Source of the DNA: an uncultured Bacteroidales bacterium
GTDB lineage: Bacteria > Bacteroidota > Bacteroidia > Bacteroidales > P3
Length of the DNA stretch: 9,967 bases
Reading direction: 5' to 3'
NCBI GenBank assembly: GCA_937876865.1
Contig: CALEFF010000047.1
Coordinates: 1 to 9,967, forward strand
Below are positions 6,212-9,967 of the stretch, piece by piece (position 1 is the stretch's first letter; each line of letters opens with the position of its first letter). A program made the translations under genes and the position numbers. Below the pieces are notes generated by a model. The model saw only the letters and a program-made list of their open reading frames with translations. It did no database searches and was not told the DNA's origin.

Positions 6212-6667
6212 TTATCTGATTTCATTAAGGTTTACTAATCTTGGTTGTTGTGCTTCAAATTTATGATTTGGTCCTGCAACAACGTGAAGATTTCTATATA
6301 ATTGACTTCCTAATTTATTTTTTGGTAACATTCCTTTTACAGCGTGTTCAACTACTCTGATAGGGAATTTAGATAATAATTCTTTTGGAGTAGTAAAACG
6401 TTGTCCTCCTGGATAACCTGTGTGTCTTACATAAACCTTATCAGTAAGTTTCTTACCTGTGAATCTTACTTTATCAGCGTTGATAACTATTACATAATCT
6501 CCACAATCAGCATTAGGTGTGAAGCAAGGTTTGTGTTTACCTCTTAATATGTTTGCAACTTTTGTTGCTAAACGTCCTACGATTTCATTTTCAGCATCAA
6601 TAACAATCCATTCTTTTTTTGCATTTTCTTTGTTTACTGATACTGTTTTATAGCTTAATGTTCCCAT
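6212..6667 (-). CDS. rplM: 50S ribosomal protein uL13
   Basis: uL13 is an early-assembly protein of the 50S subunit. The 151 residues include EWIVIDAENEIVGRLATKVA (19-38), LRGKHKPCFTPNADCGDYV (41-59), TGYPGGQR (83-90) and the signature KGMLPKNKLG (111-120). The N-terminal extension MGTLSYKTVSVNKENAKK is typical of Bacteroidota uL13, supporting the ATG at 6665-6667. It is the first gene of the operon and has an unusually long leader of about 160 nt. In E. coli uL13 represses its own rplM-rpsI mRNA, and a similar control is plausible here. Confidence 0.98.
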   Translation of the reverse strand: MGTLSYKTVSVNKENAKKEWIVIDAENEIVGRLATKVANILRGKHKPCFTPNADCGDYVIVINADKVRFTGKKLTDKVYVRHTGYPGGQRFTTPKELLSKFPIRVVEHAVKGMLPKNKLGSQLYRNLHVVAGPNHKFEAQQPRLVNLNEIR

Positions 6668-6826
6668 TTTTGCTTTTCTTCTACGTTTTTATAATACTAA
6701 ATAAATTCTTTTTTGTTTGAATTTTAAGAATCAAACGGGCAAGTAAGATCCCTGAAACTCAATAACTTGCTTTTCTCAATTTAGCTAACCATAGGATAAT
6801 AACGGGTCGCTGATTACCTAAATATG
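6668..6826 (-). promoter_or_regulatory. Long structured 5' leader of rplM, candidate ribosomal-protein leader RNA
   Basis: The predicted transcript starts near 6826. Three hairpins can be drawn in order. The first is TAGGTAAT (6820-6813) with ATTA-T-CCTA (6800-6792), eight pairs with one bulged T and the loop CAGCGACCCGTT. The second is GCAAGT (6770-6765) with ACTTGC (6744-6739). The third is GTTTGA (6736-6731) with TCAAAC (6720-6715). The remaining 47 nt before the ATG are A-rich and unstructured. No upstream reading frame of note is seen. The structure suggests translational feedback, and I cannot say whether it matches a described leader family. Confidence 0.55.
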
Positions 6827-6832
6827 AGTTTG

Positions 6833-6862
6833 CAAAATTACTACTTTTTCTTTATAACACAA
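6833..6862 (-). promoter_or_regulatory. rplM-rpsI operon promoter
   Basis: On the minus strand the -33 TTG (6862-6860) is followed by exactly 19 nt and then the -7 TAATTTTG (6840-6833). This is a textbook Bacteroidota sigma-ABfr-type promoter. The start is predicted near 6826. The radC promoter faces the other way about 20 bp further upstream. Confidence 0.82.
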
Positions 6863-6883
6863 GAAATTATATAAAAAAAATCA

Positions 6884-6891
6884 TATTTTTG
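6884..6891 (+). promoter_or_regulatory. radC promoter -7 element
   Basis: TATTTTTG fits TAnnTTTG. It lies 23 nt before the radC ATG, giving a leader of roughly 15-18 nt. The -33 region is A-rich and has no clear TTG at the right spacing. The rplM promoter lies just to its left in the opposite direction. Confidence 0.65.
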
Positions 6892-6914
6892 CATAGAAAA
6901 TAATATTTTACTCA

Positions 6915-7622
6915 ATGGAAGGATATCAAAAAATAAAAACTACAATAAAGGATTGGGATGAAGCAGACCGTCCACGAGAGAAATTGATGAATTTAGGAAG
7001 ACAAAGTTTGACTAATGCAGAACTTCTTGCAATTATTCTTGGGGGAGGAAATAAAGAAAAAAACGCTGTTGAACTTGCGAAGGAAATTCTTTTAAGTGTA
7101 AATAATAATCTTAGTGAGTTGAGTAAGCTATCTTATAAGGATTTTTGCAATCGCTTCAACGGAATAGGTCCTGCAAAAGCGATAAGTATAGTTGCTGCCT
7201 TAGAACTTGGATATAGAAGAAAACAATCTACGAGTTTGCAACGCCCTATCATAAATAGTTCAAGTGATGCATACAATGCAGTTGCTCATTTGTTGTTAGA
7301 AAAAAATGTGGAAAGTTTTTTTGTTATGCTTCTTTCTAATAATAATAAATTAATAAGAATTGTACCAATAAGTCATGGCGGAATAAATGAAACACTCGTA
7401 GATAGGAAAATTGTTTTTAAAGCTGCCTTAGAAAACAATGCTGTAAAGATAATATTAACACATAATCACCCAAGTGGAGATATGAAACCAAGTCAAGCAG
7501 ATATAAATACAACAAGAACAATTGTGGAGGCTGGAAAAATAATGTCTATTCAAGTTTTAGATCATTTAATAATAGGTGAAGACGATAGATATTATAGTTT
7601 TTTAGATAATGGAATGATATAA
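6915..7622 (+). CDS. radC: RadC family JAB/MPN-domain protein (UPF0758)
   Basis: The 235-residue protein has normal length for the family. The N-terminus holds the UPF0758 segment DRPREKLMNLGRQSLTNAELLAIILGGG (18-45). A helix-hairpin-helix follows at FNGIGPAKAISI (81-92). The C-terminal JAB metalloprotease-like domain carries the zinc motif HNHPSGD (183-189) with Ser193 and Asp196, so the expected metal ligands are intact. The family was once linked to radiation repair, but that link was withdrawn for E. coli and the present role is uncertain. The first ATG after a good -7 element is the start. The gene is monocistronic and converges on the lipoprotein gene through a shared terminator. Confidence 0.95.
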   Translation: MEGYQKIKTTIKDWDEADRPREKLMNLGRQSLTNAELLAIILGGGNKEKNAVELAKEILLSVNNNLSELSKLSYKDFCNRFNGIGPAKAISIVAALELGYRRKQSTSLQRPIINSSSDAYNAVAHLLLEKNVESFFVMLLSNNNKLIRIVPISHGGINETLVDRKIVFKAALENNAVKIILTHNHPSGDMKPSQADINTTRTIVEAGKIMSIQVLDHLIIGEDDRYYSFLDNGMI

Positions 7623-7631
7623 AATAAAAAG

Positions 7632-7657
7632 AAGGTTGTCAAATTTGACAACCTTTT
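7632..7657. terminator. Bidirectional terminator between radC and the lipoprotein gene
   Basis: A perfect 24-bp palindrome (7632-7655, two 12-nt arms: AAGGTTGTCAAA and TTTGACAACCTT) lies 10 nt after the radC stop and 7 bp before the stop of the convergent gene. A-rich sequence on the left and T-rich sequence on the right give a U-tract in both directions. Confidence 0.92.
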
Positions 7658-7661
7658 CTTA

Positions 7662-8195
7662 TTATTTTTCTTTTGTAACTCCGACAGCTTTAAATTCGCC
7701 AGAGAATTCTGTAATCAAGTTTTCTACTTCACTAAGGCTAACATTTCCCATTTCATCTATGACAGAAGTTTTTACCCCGCCACCTTCAAAAGTTCCTTCT
7801 ATTACATTGTCGGTTACCTTTGAAAAAGTAATTGTGCCATACAAAGCTGTCATACCATCTTTTTCAATTCCAGAAATAGGAATGTAAACAAGTGTGTTGT
7901 CCATTGACGTTATTTCATCAATATTTCCTACAGCACCTAACACAGTATTGCCTAATCCAAGAGTTTTCTTGCCTACAGCAACGTCTTTAACTTTTAAAGC
8001 AACAGATTGTTTTACGTTTGTTCCTGTAATGTATGTGTTTGCTCCATTAGAGTAGAATGTAGCAACAGGAAGATGATAAGTACTTCCGTCAATTGTAATA
8101 TCAATATTACCTGTTAATTCTTCTGCTTCTTCGCAACTTGAAAAAGCAAAAATAGCCATAAAAATAGCCAATAATTTTACTAATTTCTTCTTCAT
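7662..8195 (-). CDS. Predicted lipoprotein of unknown function, likely surface-exposed
   Basis: A 177-residue protein. It begins with a lysine-rich n-region (MKKKLVK), a short hydrophobic stretch and a lipobox FSSC with the lipidated cysteine at residue 21, so it should be processed by signal peptidase II. The next residues, EEAEE, are acidic. In Bacteroidota, acidic residues just after the cysteine act as a lipoprotein export signal to the cell surface, so surface display is a reasonable inference. The remainder has a beta-rich, soluble appearance (NIDITIDGSTYHLPVATFYS, GTITFSKVTDNVIEGTFEGG), ending with a charged tail. I do not recognise the family; it recalls small domains with a TGTFEG-like strand. 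It has its own strong promoter, divergent from mreC, and a terminator shared with radC. Confidence 0.85.
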   Translation of the reverse strand: MKKKLVKLLAIFMAIFAFSSCEEAEELTGNIDITIDGSTYHLPVATFYSNGANTYITGTNVKQSVALKVKDVAVGKKTLGLGNTVLGAVGNIDEITSMDNTLVYIPISGIEKDGMTALYGTITFSKVTDNVIEGTFEGGGVKTSVIDEMGNVSLSEVENLITEFSGEFKAVGVTKEK

Positions 8196-8226
8196 ATTTT
8201 TTAGAATTTGATTTACTAACTTTTTG

Positions 8227-8258
8227 CAAAATTATTATTTTTCTTCACAATAACAAAA
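8227..8258 (-). promoter_or_regulatory. Promoter of the lipoprotein gene
   Basis: On the minus strand TTTTG (8258-8254) is followed by 19 nt and TAATTTTG (8234-8227), a full match to the Bacteroidota consensus. The start is expected near 8220, giving a leader of about 25 nt before the ATG at 8195. Confidence 0.83.
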
Positions 8259-8266
8259 TTTATATT

Positions 8267-8274
8267 TACTTTTG
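8267..8274 (+). promoter_or_regulatory. mreC-mreD promoter -7 element
   Basis: TACTTTTG fits TAnnTTTG and lies 22 nt before the mreC ATG. The -33 position is a poor match (around TTC, 8244-8246). Its upstream half overlaps the -33 region of the divergent lipoprotein promoter, so the two may influence each other. Confidence 0.65.
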
Positions 8275-8296
8275 CAAAAGAAATTAAGGAATAGAA

Positions 8297-9127
8297 ATGA
8301 ACAATTTGATTAGATTCTTAAAAAGATACTATTTTGTTTTTCTCTTTTTGTTGTTAGAAGGTGTGGCAATCTATCTAATTTCGCAAAATTCTTATCATCA
8401 AGGTTCTGCAATAGTCAATTTTGCAAACAATATTTCAGGAAAAGTTTATGAACAAAGTAATAAAATTACACGATACTTCTATTTAGCATCGGTAAATGAA
8501 GCATTGTCAAAAGAGAATGCAATGTTGAGAAATCAAATAGAAAATTCATACGTAAAGTTTACAGAAAAAGAAATGCAAGTAGAGGATACTGTGTACAAAC
8601 AAAGGTTTACATTTATTGAAGCTACCGTTATATCTAAATCAATCAATAAAAGTAATAATTATTTTATGTTAAATAAAGGTGTTTCCAGTGGAGTAATGAA
8701 AGATATGTGTGTTATAACTCCAAATGGTTTGCTTGGATTGGTTGTAAACGCCACTTCTAATTTCTCACTTGTAATGACAGTGTTACATCAAGATACAAAA
8801 ATTGCTGTAAAGAATAAACGCACGCAAGCAACAGGTACAATGATTTGGAAAGGTGGTGATTATAGAGTTGGACATATAGAAGAAATGCCATCATCTTTGC
8901 CTTTAAAGATAGGAGACACACTTGTAACGAGTGGATTTTCAAGAAATTATCCCGAAGGCATAGAAGTAGGTTATGTAAAGAGTTATACAAAAGACCCTTC
9001 TACGGGATTTTTTAATATAGAATTTAAATTCTCTGCCGACTACAATAAATTAGAATATGTTTATGTCGTAAAAAATCTTTTTAAAGTAGAACAAGATTTA
9101 TTAGAAAAAAGCATCGCAAATGAGTAG
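8297..9127 (+). CDS. mreC: Rod shape-determining protein MreC
   Basis: MreC is a single-pass inner-membrane protein. Its periplasmic part links the MreB cytoskeleton to the cell-wall elongation enzymes (PBP2/RodA). The 276 residues show a basic N-terminus, one trans-membrane helix at about 12-30 (YYFVFLFLLLEGVAIYLIS) and a coiled-coil-like stretch at about 60-85 (NEALSKENAMLRNQIEN). The beta-barrel domain follows, with NKGVSSGVMKDMCVITPNGLLG and GDTLVTSGFSRNYPEGIEVGYV, both diagnostic for MreC. The ATG at 8297 follows a clear -7 element. The gene overlaps mreD by 8 bp. The mreB gene normally found directly upstream is absent; a divergent lipoprotein gene is there instead. Confidence 0.95.
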   Translation: MNNLIRFLKRYYFVFLFLLLEGVAIYLISQNSYHQGSAIVNFANNISGKVYEQSNKITRYFYLASVNEALSKENAMLRNQIENSYVKFTEKEMQVEDTVYKQRFTFIEATVISKSINKSNNYFMLNKGVSSGVMKDMCVITPNGLLGLVVNATSNFSLVMTVLHQDTKIAVKNKRTQATGTMIWKGGDYRVGHIEEMPSSLPLKIGDTLVTSGFSRNYPEGIEVGYVKSYTKDPSTGFFNIEFKFSADYNKLEYVYVVKNLFKVEQDLLEKSIANE

Positions 9128-9635
9128 AACTATTTTTTCAACACTTTTAAAGTTTTTATTGATTGCTCTTGTGCAAATATTGTTACTAAACAATATTAAA
9201 ATTTTTGGATACATAGAACCAATGTTCTATATTTGGTTTATAATTTTATTGCCTAATAATTTTCCAAAATGGTTGGTAATGCTATTAGGTTTTCTTATGG
9301 GATTAACAATAGATGTCTTTTCTGCACAAGTTGGATTTCATACAGCAACTGCAATATTCACTGCAACAATCAAACCACTTATGCTATCGTGGTTTACAAA
9401 CAATTTTGACATAAACACTTTCTCTCCATCAGCCAAAGAAATGGGCTTTGCAAATTATTTAGGCTTTGTTTCCCTAATGGTTTTTGTACACACAGCAATA
9501 TTTATTTGTATAGACACATTTAGTTTTTCATACATAGGACAACTATTATTAACAATATTATTCAGTTCCATAGTAAATATAATTCTCATTGTGGTTTGCG
9601 ACTCATTATTCATTCGTTCGCAAAAAGATTTATAA
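9120..9635 (+). CDS. mreD: Rod shape-determining protein MreD
   Basis: A 171-residue polytopic inner-membrane protein with about five hydrophobic segments. It is a member of the elongasome and partner of MreC. The segment LLGFLMGLTIDVFSAQVGFHTAT is the typical MreD glycine-aspartate region. The ATG at 9120-9122 overlaps the end of mreC by 8 bp, implying translational coupling. In many Bacteroidota mreD is followed by mrdA (PBP2) and rodA. Here the transcript appears to end, and an unrelated metabolic gene starts from its own promoter 145 bp downstream. Confidence 0.92.
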   Translation: MSRTIFSTLLKFLLIALVQILLLNNIKIFGYIEPMFYIWFIILLPNNFPKWLVMLLGFLMGLTIDVFSAQVGFHTATAIFTATIKPLMLSWFTNNFDINTFSPSAKEMGFANYLGFVSLMVFVHTAIFICIDTFSFSYIGQLLLTILFSSIVNIILIVVCDSLFIRSQKDL

Positions 9636-9655
9636 GAAAAAATAATTTTTTTCTT
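9634..9655 (+). terminator. Weak AT-only hairpin at the mreD stop
   Basis: AAGAAAAAA (9634-9642) and TTTTTTCTT (9647-9655) are complementary with a 4-nt loop and lie over and just after the mreD stop, ahead of more T-rich sequence. The stem has only one G-C pair, so it is a poor terminator. The call rests mainly on its place between two transcription units. Confidence 0.35.
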
Positions 9656-9708
9656 TGTTTTAGTAAATTTTTTCTTTGCTTTTTTTAATTTTTTCTTAGA
9701 AATAATTT
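9646..9708. repeat. Three imperfect 21-bp T-tract repeats upstream of iorA
   Basis: The core TTTTTTCTT recurs with its single C at 9653, 9674 and 9695, a spacing of exactly 21 bp, about two helical turns. Only the core is conserved; the second halves of the units differ. A further T-run lies at 9680-9686. Phased A/T tracts of this kind usually bend DNA. They sit directly upstream of the iorA promoter. Confidence 0.6.
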
Positions 9709-9737
9709 GCTTAGGTCTAAAAAAAATATTAGTTTTG
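9706..9737 (+). promoter_or_regulatory. Promoter of iorA
   Basis: TTTG (9706-9709), a 20-nt spacer, then TAGTTTTG (9730-9737) match the Bacteroidota -33/-7 consensus. The start is expected near 9743, leaving a leader of roughly 38 nt before the ATG at 9781. Confidence 0.78.
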
Positions 9738-9780
9738 CGTTTTCTTATAATTAGGAATAATAAATTAAAAAAATATAACA

Positions 9781-9967
9781 ATGAATAAATTACTTTTGTT
9801 GGGAGATGAGGCAATCGCACAAGGAGCAATAGACGCTGGATTATCAGGTGTATTTGCTTATCCAGGCACTCCTTCCACTGAAATAACAGAGTATATTCAA
9901 GACTCTAAACAAGCAAAAGAATTAGGCATTAGAAGCAATTGGGCGGCCAATGAAAAAACCGCTATGG
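9781..9967 (+). CDS. iorA: Indolepyruvate ferredoxin oxidoreductase alpha subunit, N-terminal part (3' end outside window)
   Basis: Only the first 62 codons are visible. The reading MNKLLLLGDEAIAQGAIDAG, then FAYPGTPSTEITEY and WAANEKTAM, is characteristic of the N-terminal pyrimidine-binding domain of IorA. IorA is the thiamine-diphosphate- and ferredoxin-dependent subunit that oxidatively decarboxylates aryl pyruvates from aromatic amino acids to aryl-acetyl-CoA. The glutamate in ANEK is at the position expected to activate the cofactor. The enzyme needs the IorB gamma subunit, usually encoded next to iorA, so iorB is expected to the right of the window. Its own promoter separates it from mreCD. 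A related two-domain 2-oxoacid oxidoreductase cannot be fully excluded from this fragment. Confidence 0.85.
   Translation, partial: MNKLLLLGDEAIAQGAIDAGLSGVFAYPGTPSTEITEYIQDSKQAKELGIRSNWAANEKTAM

Noticed and set aside
9646..9708. CRISPR-like or tandem-repeat array reading of the T-rich repeats
   Set aside because: The units are only 21 bp, low in complexity and diverge outside the core; there are no spacers and no cas genes.
9455..9829. 124-residue minus-strand frame across the mreD end and iorA start
   Set aside because: It is lysine-rich translation of T-tracts, antisense to two real genes.

Overview
The window looks like a chromosome segment from a low-GC member of the Bacteroidota, probably Bacteroidales-like. 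Three things point there. Intergenic regions repeatedly carry the -7 element TAnnTTTG, several with a TTG or TTTG about 19-20 nt upstream. Shine-Dalgarno sequences are weak or absent. The proteins (uL13, uS9, uS2, EF-Ts, MntP, KsgA, RadC, MreC, MreD, an indolepyruvate oxidoreductase subunit) read like Bacteroidota versions. The family placement is inference; no search was run.

Layout. (1) Positions 1-2613 are an accessory patch: the 3' part of a probable type II restriction endonuclease, a broken copy of the 3' end of mntP, and an AAA_14/DUF4143-type ATPase gene. (2) Positions 2614-6667 are a minus-strand housekeeping block. Read in transcription order it is rplM-rpsI, rpsB-tsf, a strong terminator, then ksgA-mntP. 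(3) Positions 6668-6914 are a divergent control region with a structured rplM leader and the radC promoter. (4) radC (+) converges on a small lipoprotein gene (-) across a perfect 24-bp palindrome that can terminate both. (5) From 8197 to the end are mreC-mreD (+), transcribed divergently from the lipoprotein gene, then a new transcription unit starting iorA, cut by the window edge.

How the genes work together. rplM-rpsI-rpsB-tsf supply ribosomal proteins and the elongation factor that recycles EF-Tu. ksgA matures the small subunit, and its stop overlaps the start of mntP, a manganese exporter. mreC-mreD belong to the cell-wall elongation machinery, but mreB is not beside them and mrdA/rodA do not follow.

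The most notable structure is the duplicated mntP 3' end. A 158-bp direct repeat (1071-1228 and 2614-2771, offset exactly 1543 bp, 147/158 identical by my count) brackets the ATPase gene together with its own promoter. Recombination between the copies would excise the ATPase cassette and leave an intact mntP. The other signals worth checking are leader structures before rplM and rpsB, a terminator T-tract fused to a probably leaderless ksgA promoter, and three T-tract repeats with a 21-bp period before the iorA promoter. I found no CRISPR array, tRNA, rRNA or insertion-sequence transposase.
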